Assembly: GCA_028714315.1 (NCBI GenBank)
Contig: JAQTMN010000025.1
Location: 1 to 34,062, forward strand
Direction of reading: 5' to 3'
Length of the DNA stretch: 34,062 nt
DNA from: Sulfuricella sp.
GTDB taxonomy: Bacteria > Pseudomonadota > Gammaproteobacteria > Burkholderiales > Sulfuricellaceae
The first letter of the stretch is position 1. Each line of letters starts with the position of its first letter. Of this stretch, positions 26,418-34,062 are shown piece after piece. The notes below the pieces were generated by a model. That model was not told where the DNA came from. It made no database searches and saw only the letters and a list, made by a program, of their open reading frames with translations. The position numbers and the translations under genes were made by a program.

Positions 26418-27719
26418 GTGTCTTTTGAAAATCTGAACCTGCATCCTTCCATCCTGAAAGCCATTGCCGACAGCGGTTACACCGAACCTTCCCCGATCCA
26501 GGCCGCGGCCATTCCCGAAGTGCTCGCCGGCCACGATCTGATGGCCTCGGCCCAGACCGGCACCGGCAAGACCGCCGCCTTCATCCTGCCGGCGCTGCAA
26601 TACCTGACCGAACCTTCGCAAAGCAAGAGCCGCGGTCCGCGCATCCTGGTGCTGACGCCGACCCGCGAACTGGCCACCCAGGTCAACGACGCCGCCCGCA
26701 AATACAGTGCGCAAATGCGCGTCAAGACTGTCTGCATCCTGGGCGGCATGCCCTATCCGCTGCAAAACAAGCTGCTGTCGCAGCCGGTGGACATCCTGGT
26801 CGCCACGCCCGGCCGCCTGATCGATCATCTGGAGCGCGGCCGCATCGATTTCTCGCGCCTGGAAATGCTGGTGCTGGACGAAGCCGACCGCATGCTGGAC
26901 ATGGGCTTCATCGACGACGTCGAAAAAATCGCCGCCGCCACCCCGGCCAGCCGCCAGACCCTGCTGTTCTCCGCCACCCTGGAAGGCACCATCGCCGGCC
27001 TGGCCAAGCGCCTGCTGAAAGATCCCAAGCGCATCCAGATGACCGCGCAGCAGGCCAAGCACGAAAATATCGAGCAGCGCCTGCACGTGGTTGATGACCT
27101 CGCCCACAAGAACCGCCTGCTCCAGCATCTGCTGACCGACGCTGAAGTCAAACAGGCGATCGTATTTACGTCCACCAAGCGCGACGCAGACATGCTGGCC
27201 GAAGACCTGTTCGCTCAGGGCCACCAAGCCGCCGCGCTGCACGGCGACATGAATCAGGGCGCGCGCAACCGCACCCTGACCCGCCTGCGCAACGGCGCCA
27301 TCCGCATCCTGGTCGCCACCGACGTGGCGGCGCGCGGCATCGACGTGGCCGGCATCAGCCATGTCATCAACTTCGACCTGCCCAAATTCGCCGAGGATTA
27401 CGTTCACCGCATCGGCCGCACCGGCCGCGCCGGCAGCCAGGGCATCGCGGTTTCCTTCGCCTCCGGCAAGGATGCGCTGCACCTGCAGCGCATCGAGCGC
27501 TTCACCGGCCACGCCATCACCCCGCACGTCGTTCCCGGCTTCGAAGCCAAGCGCCCGATGCGCTCCAGCGCGCCCGCCGGCAAACGCGGCGGGTTCGGCA
27601 ACAGCGATCGCCGCGGCGGTTACGAAGGCCGTCCCAACGGCAATCGGGATGGCTACGCGAACCGCGGCGGCCAGAACCGGGGAACGGGCGCCGGGCGCCC
27701 CGCAAGCCGCGGCAGATAA
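26418..27719 (+). CDS. rhlE: DEAD-box RNA helicase RhlE
   Basis: The protein has 433 residues and starts at GTG 26418 with AAGGAA 6 bases upstream. The Q motif GYTEPSPIQ (20-28), Walker A AQTGTGKT (45-52), PTRELA, DEAD at 154-157, SAT (LLFSATLEG), then [10 protein letters not shown] and HRIGRTGR are all intact. The C-terminal tail is rich in Gly, Arg and Asn ([20 protein letters not shown]), an RNA-binding extension. It unwinds RNA in ribosome maturation and RNA decay. The gene is followed by repeat A3 from 7 bases after its stop and by a terminator at 27878. Confidence 0.95.
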   Translation: MSFENLNLHPSILKAIADSGYTEPSPIQAAAIPEVLAGHDLMASAQTGTGKTAAFILPALQYLTEPSQSKSRGPRILVLTPTRELATQVNDAARKYSAQMRVKTVCILGGMPYPLQNKLLSQPVDILVATPGRLIDHLERGRIDFSRLEMLVLDEADRMLDMGFIDDVEKIAAATPASRQTLLFSATLEGTIAGLAKRLLKDPKRIQMTAQQAKHENIEQRLHVVDDLAHKNRLLQHLLTDAEVKQAIVFTSTKRDADMLAEDLFAQGHQAAALHGDMNQGARNRTLTRLRNGAIRILVATDVAARGIDVAGISHVINFDLPKFAEDYVHRIGRTGRAGSQGIAVSFASGKDALHLQRIERFTGHAITPHVVPGFEAKRPMRSSAPAGKRGGFGNSDRRGGYEGRPNGNRDGYANRGGQNRGTGAGRPASRGR

Positions 27720-27725
27720 TTCCGA

Positions 27726-27869
27726 ACGATCATGGCGGATCGCCACGCAAAATCATGAAACGGCGCCCATTGTGGGTACGGCTCTTGTGCCCTTTAGGGC
27801 GCAGCCGTACAGTCAGGCTGAAGCCTGACCCACAGATCGCGCACCCTGTTTCGTGAGTTTCACGCTAAC
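27726..27869 (+). repeat. modular palindromic repeat, copy A3
   Basis: Left end AACGATCATGGCGGATCGCC, then AATCATGAAACGGCG; right end TTTCGTGAGTTTCACGCTAAC. The interior has the outer stem TGTGGGT (27772)/ACCCACA (27829). Inside, hairpin B (TACGGCT...AGCCGTA) now comes first and hairpin A (TCAGGCT-GA-AGCCTGA) second, the reverse of copy A1. The loop of hairpin B carries an extra hairpin (GCCCT-TT-AGGGC). The element starts 7 bases after rhlE. Confidence 0.85.
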
Positions 27870-27877
27870 ACGGCAAC

Positions 27878-27909
27878 AAAAAAGGCGCCCGAACCGAGGC
27901 GCCTTTTTT
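27878..27909. terminator. bidirectional terminator between rhlE and the glycine-zipper gene
   Basis: AAAAAAGGCGCC (27878-27889), an 8-base loop, and GGCGCCTTTTTT (27898-27909) form a perfect 12-bp stem with A and T runs, so it can end transcripts from both converging genes. On the plus strand it lies beyond repeat A3, which would therefore be part of the rhlE mRNA 3' end. Confidence 0.88.
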
Positions 27910-27927
27910 ATCTACCCTGGCGAGCAA

Positions 27928-28257
27928 TCAATCGCGATTGCCGTGCCCATGCTTGTTCTTGTGCTGGCCGAGATGGCGGCCGTTGTCATGATGCCCCTCG
28001 CCCTCGCGCACCACGATAACCTCCTTTTTTACCACGGCCGTCTGCCGGCGGTCCGAAGTCGCCACCGCGGCGCCCGCCGCACCTCCCAGCGCACCGCCGA
28101 TGATGGCGCCGTCGCGCCCACCCATCGCCGAACCCACCGCCGCACCCGCGCCGCCGCCGATCGCGCCGCCGAGAATCGCATCCCCGTCCATGCCTGCCTT
28201 GGCGGTGGTGGCGGAGACCACCAGCACGCCCATGGCCAAGACCATCAAGATTTTCAT
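27928..28257 (-). CDS. glycine-zipper membrane or envelope protein
   Basis: The protein has 109 residues from ATG 28257, with AAGGG 7 bases upstream; ATG 28275 would add six residues. A signal peptide (MKILMVLAMGVLVVSATTAK, cleavage after AKA) precedes a glycine-zipper segment (ILGGAIGGGAGAAVGSAMGG and IIGGALGGAAGAAVAT), which in this group forms packed membrane-associated helices. The tail is charged and His-rich (EGHHDNGRHLGQHKNKHGHG), possibly able to bind metal. Small proteins of this kind are common and uncharacterised. It stands alone between a terminator and a MITE-like repeat. Confidence 0.7.
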   Translation of the reverse strand: MKILMVLAMGVLVVSATTAKAGMDGDAILGGAIGGGAGAAVGSAMGGRDGAIIGGALGGAAGAAVATSDRRQTAVVKKEVIVVREGEGHHDNGRHLGQHKNKHGHGNRD

Positions 28258-28338
28258 TTTTTTCCCTTTCGTCAAAGATCGCAGCGCACAGTATAGATAT
28301 GTGCCGCGGCGCGATGGATTACCGTTGCGTCATTTGAC

Positions 28339-28452
28339 TTAGGAAGCACCAAAAACGTCATTCCCGCGAAGGCGGGAATCCATATGTCACTGAAAATACG
28401 ACTCCCGCTTTCGCGGGAATGACAAATTCGGAATAAATCAGCGGTTCCCTAA
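28339..28452. repeat. MITE-like repeat R2
   Basis: This 114-bp element has inverted ends TTAGGAAGC...GGTTCCCTAA. It contains two hairpins, ATTCCCGC-GAAG-GCGGGAAT (28360-28379) and ACTCCCGC-TTTC-GCGGGAAT (28401-28420). Size, plan and right end (ATCAGCGGTTCCC) match R1 at 14839. It begins about 80 bases upstream of the glycine-zipper start and ends 3 bases beyond the stop of the haemoglobin gene. Confidence 0.75.
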
Positions 28453-28455
28453 CCC

Positions 28456-28836
28456 TCAACCTTCCCTGTTGCGCATGAAATCCGCCGTTTTCAGGAAAGC
28501 CCGCGTCAATTCCTGGCGCAAATCGTCCTCAACACCGATATCCTGCATGGCCTGGAGCATACACGCCATCCATTGGTCCCGCTCGGACTCGCCGATGGCG
28601 AACGGCATGTGACGCTGGCGCAGGTGCGGATGACCGTATTTCTCGACATACAATTGCGGTCCGCCGAGCCAGCCGGACAGGAACAGGAACAGCTTTTCGC
28701 GCGAGCCTTTCAGGCTCTTGGCATGCAGATCTCGGATGCCCGCGGCTTCCTGCCTGCTGTCCATCAGGTCGTAGAATCGGTCCACCAGGCGGTTCACGCC
28801 TTCTTCGCCGCCGATCCGTTCGTAATGGGTTTTCAT
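28456..28836 (-). CDS. group II truncated haemoglobin
   Basis: The protein has 126 residues from ATG 28836, preferred because AAGGA lies 6 bases upstream; ATG 28842 overlaps the purT stop and has no room for a binding site. It begins THYERIGGEEGVNRLVDRFY. Key residues are visible: Tyr22 (B10), His76 in LRQRHMPFAIG (proximal F8 haem ligand) and Trp89 (G8), which together mark group II. Such proteins bind oxygen or NO and may protect from nitrosative or oxidative stress. It is co-directional with purT, and the two overlap or abut, suggesting co-transcription. Confidence 0.9.
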   Translation of the reverse strand: MKTHYERIGGEEGVNRLVDRFYDLMDSRQEAAGIRDLHAKSLKGSREKLFLFLSGWLGGPQLYVEKYGHPHLRQRHMPFAIGESERDQWMACMLQAMQDIGVEDDLRQELTRAFLKTADFMRNREG

Positions 28837-28838
28837 CG

Positions 28839-30038
28839 TCATTCCTTTACCGGCTTGACCTTGCTCGCGGCCAGCCTGGCCCGCTCGCGCGCCTGCTCGA
28901 CGTCCGCTCCGTTGGCAAGCGCCACGCCCATGCGGCGGCGCGCGAAGCTCTCGGGCTTGCCGAACAGGCGCAGATCGCTCTGCGGCACGCGCAGCGCATC
29001 GGCCACGCCTTCGAAGGCGATGCCTTTCGCTTCCATGCCGCCGTAGATCACCGCCGATGCGCCCGGCGCACGCAGGCTCACGTCCACCGGCAGCCCAAGG
29101 ATGGCGCGGGCGTGCAATTCGAATTCGCTCTGCACCTGGCTTACCATCGTCACCATGCCGGTGTCGTGAGGACGCGGGCTGACCTCGGAGAACCACACCT
29201 GGTCGCCCTTGACGAACAGTTCCACACCGAAGATGCCGCGTCCGCCGAGGTTGTCGGTCACCGCCTTGGCGATTTCGCGCGAACGCGCCAGTGCCGCCGC
29301 GCTCATCGGCTGCGGCTGCCAGCTTTCGACGTAATCGCCCTTGACCTGGAGATGGCCGATGGGTTCGCAGAAGAAAGTTTCCACCTGCCCCGACTCGCCG
29401 GCCGCGCGAACGGTGAGCAGCGTAATCTCGTAATCGAAGTCGATCAGGCCCTCGACGATCACGCGGCCCCGGTTCACCCGGCTGCCGCTGGCGGCATAGT
29501 CCCACGCCGCCTTCACATCGTCTGGCCCCGCCAGCAGGGATTGCCCCTTGCCGGACGAAGACATCACCGGCTTGACGATGCACGGATAGCCGATACCCCC
29601 GTCGATGGCCGCCTGCAATTCCTCCAGGCTGTCGGCGAAGACGTAGGGGGAAGTCGGCAAGCCCAGCGTTTCCGCGGCCAGGCGGCGGATGCCTTCGCGA
29701 TTCATGGTGAGCTGCGCCGCGCGTGCGGTCGGGATGACTTCGGCCAGACCGTCGCGCTCGATTTCGACCAGCATGTCGGTGGCGATGGCCTCGATCTCGG
29801 GCACGACCAGATGCGGTTTTTCCCGCTCCACCAGAGCCCGCAGCGCGGCGCCGTCGGCCATGTTGACGACGTGGGCGCGATGCGCCACCTGCTGGCCGGG
29901 CGCGTCGGCGTAGCGGTCCACCGCTATCGTTTCCACGCCGAGGCGTTGCAGCGCGATGATGACTTCCTTGCCGAGTTCGCCGCTGCCGAGCAGCATCACG
30001 CGGGTTGCGTTCGGGCTCAGCGGGGTGCCGATTTTCAT
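28839..30038 (-). CDS. purT: formate-dependent phosphoribosylglycinamide formyltransferase
   Basis: The enzyme has 399 residues, usual for PurT. It has the N-terminal signature [20 protein letters not shown], an ATP-grasp middle ([17 protein letters not shown]) and the family signature [20 protein letters not shown] followed by PRPHDTGM. It uses formate and ATP to formylate GAR in purine synthesis, avoiding formyl-folate. It lies 32 bases downstream of the permease gene on the same strand and ends at the haemoglobin start, so a ybbA-ybbP-purT-haemoglobin unit is possible. Confidence 0.95.
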   Translation of the reverse strand: MKIGTPLSPNATRVMLLGSGELGKEVIIALQRLGVETIAVDRYADAPGQQVAHRAHVVNMADGAALRALVEREKPHLVVPEIEAIATDMLVEIERDGLAEVIPTARAAQLTMNREGIRRLAAETLGLPTSPYVFADSLEELQAAIDGGIGYPCIVKPVMSSSGKGQSLLAGPDDVKAAWDYAASGSRVNRGRVIVEGLIDFDYEITLLTVRAAGESGQVETFFCEPIGHLQVKGDYVESWQPQPMSAAALARSREIAKAVTDNLGGRGIFGVELFVKGDQVWFSEVSPRPHDTGMVTMVSQVQSEFELHARAILGLPVDVSLRAPGASAVIYGGMEAKGIAFEGVADALRVPQSDLRLFGKPESFARRRMGVALANGADVEQARERARLAASKVKPVKE

Positions 30039-30070
30039 GGTATTTCCTGCGAGTGGATAAAACGGGGATT

Positions 30071-32557
30071 TTAGCCGTTATTGCGGATCGTCTGCAAAGG
30101 CGGACGCCGCAACACGCCGTGGCAGCCGGCCACGCCCGCCACGCCGACCGCCGCCGCGCCGGCGAGGATGCCGGTCGGCAGCAAACCATAATCGAACGCA
30201 TAAGGCAGGTGCAGGAGTTTGGTGCTCAGGAGGTAACCGGTTCCGCCCGCCCCCAGCGCCGCGACCAGGCCGGACAGCGCACCGATCCCGGCGAATTCGG
30301 CGAACAGGCCCACCAGCAACTGCCGCCGGGTCGCGCCCAGGGTGCGCAGGATCGCCGCTTCGTACACCCGCTCGTCATGCGTGGCGGCGATGGCGGCAAA
30401 CAGCACGGTGAAGCCCATCAGCCAGGCGAACAGGAAAACGAACTGAACCGTGCCGGCGACCCGGTCCATGATGGCGCGCACCTGGTCCATCACGGCGGCC
30501 ACGTCGATCACGGTCAGATTGGGGAACCTCCTGACCATTTCGTCCAGCAGCGCGGCCTGTCCGGCCGGAAGATGAAAGCTGGTGATGTAGCTGGCGGGAA
30601 AATTTTCCAGCAGGCCGGGCGAGGCGATCACGAAAAAATTGACGCGGAACGAATCCCAGTCCACCTTGCGCAGGCTGGTCACCGGCGCGCTGAAAACCGT
30701 GCCGCCGACATCGTAGCTCAGCCTGTCGCCCAGCTTGATCCCCAGGGTGTTGGCGATGCCCTCTTCCACCGACAGCTGCGCCTCGTCGCGCCTGATCCAC
30801 CACTTGCCGGCGACAATCTGGTTGTCGCCGGGTAGCCGCTGTGCCCAGGACAGGTTGAATTCGCGTTCCACCAGCCGCTGCGCGCGCTCGTCCGAATAAT
30901 TTTCCGGCGCGACGGGCCGGCCGTTGGTCGCCAACAACCGGCCTCGCACCATCGGGTAGATCGCCGGGACCGCAAGGCGCCGCGCGCGGAAAAACTCCCG
31001 CAGCGGCTGAAGCTGGTCGGGCTGGATGTTGATGACGAAGCGGTTCGGCGCGTCGGGCGGCAAGGTGGATTGCCAGCTTTGCATCAGGTCGCCGCGCACC
31101 ACGGTCAGCAAAAGCAGGACCAGCATGCCCAGGCTGAACGCCGTCACCTGCGCCACGCTGCCGCCCGCCCGCCGCACGATGTTGGCCAGGCCGTAGCGCC
31201 ATGCCGAGGCCGCTTGGCGGCGAAGTCCGGACAAAATACGGATCAGCAGCAACGCCAGCAGCGCCGCCAGCAGAATGGCGGCACTCAGCCCGCCCAGCAC
31301 GTAGCCGCCCAGCTTGACGTCGCCGGCCTGCCACAGCACCAGCCCGGCCACCGCGGCCAGCCCCAGCGCGAAGCCGGCCACACCGACACGTCCGACCGAA
31401 CCGAGATCGCGGCGCAGCACGCGCAGCGCAGGCACCTGCTTCAGGCGGTGCAAGAACGGCAGGGAAAAACCCAGCAGCGTCGCCATGCCGGTCAAAATCC
31501 CGAGCACCGCGGGCAACGGCGACGGCTGCGGCAGCGGCGCGGCGATCAGGCTGCCGAGGCGCTCCGCCAGCACCATCTGGCCGGCATAGCCGAGCACGCA
31601 GCCGACCGCGCTCGCCGCCAGGCCGAGCAGGAAAAATTGGATCAGGTATAGGCGAAAAATCAGCCATTGCCGCGCCCCCAGGCAGCGCATCACGGCGCAG
31701 CTGTCGAGATGGCGGGCCATGAAGCGGCGCGCCGCCATCACCACCGCGACCGCCGCCAGCACCACGCTGGTCAAGGCAGCCAAGCCGAGGAAGCGCTCGG
31801 CGCGGGTCAGGGCGGCGCGAATTTCCGGCCGCGCGTCCGCCACGCCCTCCAGCCGCTCGCCGCGCTTCAGGCGGGCAGCGGCCCAAGCGCGGTAGGCTTC
31901 CACCGCCCGCGGCTCGCCCGCCACCAGCAGCCGGTAGGTGGCGCGGCTGCCCGCCTGGATCAGCGCGGTCGCCGGGATATCCGCCAGATTCATCATCAGG
32001 CGCGGCGCGATGTTGAATACCACGCTGGCGCGGTCGGGTTCCTGCGTCAATACGGCAGCCGCCGCCAGACGTCTCTTGCCGACTTCAAGGTACGCGCCGG
32101 GGCGGGCGTCGAGCTGGGCGAACAGGCGCTCGTCCAGCCAGGCGGCGCCGGGCTGGGGGACGCCGCTACTCGCTTGGTCCGGCACGAAAGGCCGCCGCGC
32201 GATGCGCAGCTGTCCGCGCAGTGGGTAATCGGCGCTCACCGCCTTGATCTCGGCCAGCTGGGCGTGGCCGTCGCGCACCACCATGCTCGGGAAGCTCAGT
32301 GTTTGGGCTGTGCGCAAGCCGCGCCGCAACGCCTCGCGCTCCATCGCCGCGTCCAGAGGGTGGTCGGAGATGACCGCCAGATCGGCGCCCAGCAGCATGT
32401 TGGCTTGTTGCGCCAGCGCCCGCCCGACCCGGTCGGTGAAAAACCCGACCGAAGTGACGCTGGCCACCGCAATCACCAGCGCCGCCGCCAGCACGCGCAG
32501 CTCCCCGGCGCGCCACTCGCGGCGCAGCATGCGCAGGGAAAGGGCGAAGAGGTTCAT
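30071..32557 (-). CDS. ybbP: ABC transporter permease, YbbP family (FtsX-like)
   Basis: The permease has 828 residues. One N-terminal helix is followed by a large periplasmic part, then two sets of FtsX/MacB-type helices (about 260-480 and 700-820), with the later core [20 protein letters not shown] and [20 protein letters not shown]. It is the large permease partner of YbbA, a MacB/Lol-like system whose substrate is not firmly known; the older annotation links it to export next to lysophospholipase/thioesterase TesA. Here it is separated from ybbA by a 210-base repeat-filled gap, whereas the two are normally adjacent or overlapping. The start at 32557 has a CAGGAACGGGA-like region upstream. 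Confidence 0.88.
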   Translation of the reverse strand: MNLFALSLRMLRREWRAGELRVLAAALVIAVASVTSVGFFTDRVGRALAQQANMLLGADLAVISDHPLDAAMEREALRRGLRTAQTLSFPSMVVRDGHAQLAEIKAVSADYPLRGQLRIARRPFVPDQASSGVPQPGAAWLDERLFAQLDARPGAYLEVGKRRLAAAAVLTQEPDRASVVFNIAPRLMMNLADIPATALIQAGSRATYRLLVAGEPRAVEAYRAWAAARLKRGERLEGVADARPEIRAALTRAERFLGLAALTSVVLAAVAVVMAARRFMARHLDSCAVMRCLGARQWLIFRLYLIQFFLLGLAASAVGCVLGYAGQMVLAERLGSLIAAPLPQPSPLPAVLGILTGMATLLGFSLPFLHRLKQVPALRVLRRDLGSVGRVGVAGFALGLAAVAGLVLWQAGDVKLGGYVLGGLSAAILLAALLALLLIRILSGLRRQAASAWRYGLANIVRRAGGSVAQVTAFSLGMLVLLLLTVVRGDLMQSWQSTLPPDAPNRFVINIQPDQLQPLREFFRARRLAVPAIYPMVRGRLLATNGRPVAPENYSDERAQRLVEREFNLSWAQRLPGDNQIVAGKWWIRRDEAQLSVEEGIANTLGIKLGDRLSYDVGGTVFSAPVTSLRKVDWDSFRVNFFVIASPGLLENFPASYITSFHLPAGQAALLDEMVRRFPNLTVIDVAAVMDQVRAIMDRVAGTVQFVFLFAWLMGFTVLFAAIAATHDERVYEAAILRTLGATRRQLLVGLFAEFAGIGALSGLVAALGAGGTGYLLSTKLLHLPYAFDYGLLPTGILAGAAAVGVAGVAGCHGVLRRPPLQTIRNNG

Positions 32558-32571
32558 TCCCGTTCCTGGAT

Positions 32572-32767
32572 AACGGTCATGGCGAATCGCCGCCCTGAAT
32601 CATGAAACAGCGTCCGTTGTGGGTACGGCTCTTGTGCCCTTTAGGGCGCAGCCGTACAGTCAGGCTGCACCCGCAAGGAGTGTCCCCGCCGCGAGCGGCA
32701 GCAAAGCTGCTCGCACGGGCGAGAAAGCCTGACCTACAGATCGCGCGCGCATCCCGTTTCGCGAGTT

Positions 32768-32777
<10 letters not shown>
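32572..32777 (+). repeat. modular palindromic repeat, copy A4 (expanded)
   Basis: Left end AACGGTCATGGCGAATCGCC, then AATCATGAAACAGCG; right end TTTCGCGAGTTTCACGCTAG. The interior starts like A3 (outer stem, hairpin B with the same nested GCCCT-TT-AGGGC). The loop of hairpin A (TCAGGCT...AGCCTGA) has grown by about 60 bases that themselves form a stem, GCGAG..CAGC-AAA-GCTG.CTCGC. It lies between ybbP and ybbA, and its right end provides the last codons and stop of ybbA. Confidence 0.85.
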
Positions 32778-33448
<671 letters not shown>

Positions 33449-33467
33449 GATAAACCGCCTGCTGTTC

Positions 33468-33596
33468 GTTAACGTAAGACTCGCGAAGCGAGCCCCCGTC
33501 CCCCTCGCCCACTTGTGGGAGAGGGCTAGGGGAGAGGGAAACGGCCACGGCGAATCGGTGTTTCATGATCTGGGTCGCCGATTCGCCTTGGCCGTT
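33468..33596 (-). repeat. modular palindromic repeat, copy A5
   Basis: Reverse-oriented copy. On the plus strand it runs from GTTAACGTAAGACTCGCGAA to CCGATTCGCCTTGGCCGT. The interior is the C/T-rich stem (CCCTCGCCCAC-TT-GTGGGAGAGGG, 33503-33525), the unexpanded version of the module in A2. The end is a large palindrome (ACGGCCACGGCGAATCGG paired with CCGATTCGCCTTGGCCGT). It occupies the whole tesA-ybbA divergent gap and reaches into tesA. Confidence 0.8.
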
Positions 33597-34062
33597 TGTC
33601 TGGTGTTCTGGGCGCTCGCCGCGGACGCGGCGCAGGCAATCCTGGTATTCGGCGACAGCCTGTCGGCGGCTTACGGCATTCCGAAAGACAGCGGCTGGGT
33701 CGCCCTGCTCGATCAACGGGTGCGGCAGCAACGGCCCGGCTACCGGGTAATCAACGCCAGCATCAGCGGCGAAACCACCAGCGGCGGGCGTTACCGCATC
33801 GAACGCGAGCTCGCCGAATTCCGGCCCGCGATCGTGATCCTGGAACTGGGCGCCAACGACGGCTTGCGCGGATTGCCGCTCGACGCCGCCCGCGCCAATC
33901 TCGACGCCATCATCGCGGCCTGTCGCAAACATGACGCCCGCGTCCTGCTGATCGGCATGCGCTTGCCGCCCAATTACGGCGCGGCTTACGCCACAGGATT
34001 CCAGAACATCTACCAACAGGCGGCGAGGCGCTATAAAACCCCGCTGCTGCCGTTCCTGCTCG
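33558..34062 (+). CDS. tesA: TesA-type thioesterase/lysophospholipase, 3' end cut by window
   Basis: The visible part has 168 residues and runs off the right edge. The SGNH hydrolase blocks I (GDSLS, 32-36, nucleophile Ser34), NASISGETTSGG, and III (GANDG, 98-102) match E. coli TesA closely, as does LIGMRLPPNYG. The catalytic Asp-His near the C-terminus would lie beyond the window. No ATG exists in frame. GTG 33558 gives a good signal peptide (FHDLGRR, hydrophobic ALAVCLVFWALA, cleavage after AQA at 27), so the enzyme would be periplasmic. TTG 33513 or TTG 33588 are alternatives and none has a clear binding site. The first 13 codons lie inside repeat A5. The enzyme hydrolyses acyl-CoA and lysophospholipids. 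Confidence 0.85.
   Translation, partial: MFHDLGRRFALAVCLVFWALAADAAQAILVFGDSLSAAYGIPKDSGWVALLDQRVRQQRPGYRVINASISGETTSGGRYRIERELAEFRPAIVILELGANDGLRGLPLDAARANLDAIIAACRKHDARVLLIGMRLPPNYGAAYATGFQNIYQQAARRYKTPLLPFLL

Noticed and set aside
26236-26436. A leader peptide of 66 residues before rhlE
   Set aside because: It overlaps the rhlE start in another frame, has no convincing binding site and its Leu/Cys/Ala-rich sequence comes from the pyrimidine-rich leader. Kept only as part of the leader description.
26292-27746. A 484-codon open frame on the minus strand
   Set aside because: Antisense of rhlE; rhlE motifs are complete and the reverse frame shows no domain.

Overview
The window is high-GC DNA that reads like the chromosome of a Gram-negative betaproteobacterium. 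A free-living member near the Nitrosomonadales/Gallionellales is my guess, from overall gene style and not from any marker gene. Evidence includes lipoprotein and signal-peptide genes, a tesA/ybbA/ybbP neighbourhood like that of other proteobacteria, slyX, rmuC, typA, a beta/gamma-type rhlE, purT, and many palindromic intergenic repeats. No rRNA, tRNA, CRISPR or phage module was seen.

Layout. 1-2316 is accessory-looking: duplicated 3' remnants of a REP-associated (RAYT, IS200-like) transposase, a MalM-like lipoprotein gene with possible gene-cassette borders, and a small orphan gene. 2317-3234 is a zinc-sensor diguanylate cyclase of the DgcZ type. 3235-3977 is a repeat-rich gap ending in the leader of a pilus locus. 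3978-17054 is a complete tad/flp (type IVc pilus) operon: flp, tadV, an AAA ATPase, rcpC, rcpA, a small lipoprotein, a TadG-like gene, two tadE-type genes, tadZ, tadA, tadB, tadC and tadD. Two closely spaced co-directional genes follow: a soluble PDC-sensor-like protein and a SAM methyltransferase.

18947-24081 holds slyX and an adhesin-E-like gene (minus), a periplasmic ankyrin protein (plus), a membrane PAS-GGDEF-EAL protein (minus) and rmuC (minus). 24224-27719 has typA and rhlE, divergently transcribed, with a strong promoter and a long leader before rhlE. 27928-34062 has a glycine-zipper protein, a truncated haemoglobin, purT, the ybbP-type permease and ybbA ATPase (all minus), then the start of a divergent tesA that runs off the window.

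How it fits together. The pilus operon encodes the pilin, its peptidase, the secretin channel, the assembly and retraction-type ATPase, two platform proteins, pseudopilins and a pilotin-like TPR lipoprotein. Cyclic-di-GMP enzymes lie on both sides, consistent with control of a surface-attached lifestyle (inference).

The most unusual signal is a family of at least five intergenic repeats (3354, 20155, 27726, 32572, 33468). All share the same two ends but carry different hairpin-rich interiors, and hairpins appear to have been inserted into the loops of other hairpins. Several copies reach into genes. One supplies the last codons and stop of ybbA and separates it from ybbP, one supplies the stop of the GGDEF-EAL gene, and one appears to supply the start and first half of the TesA signal peptide. 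A second, MITE-like repeat (about 112 bp) occurs twice, once between tadB and tadC.
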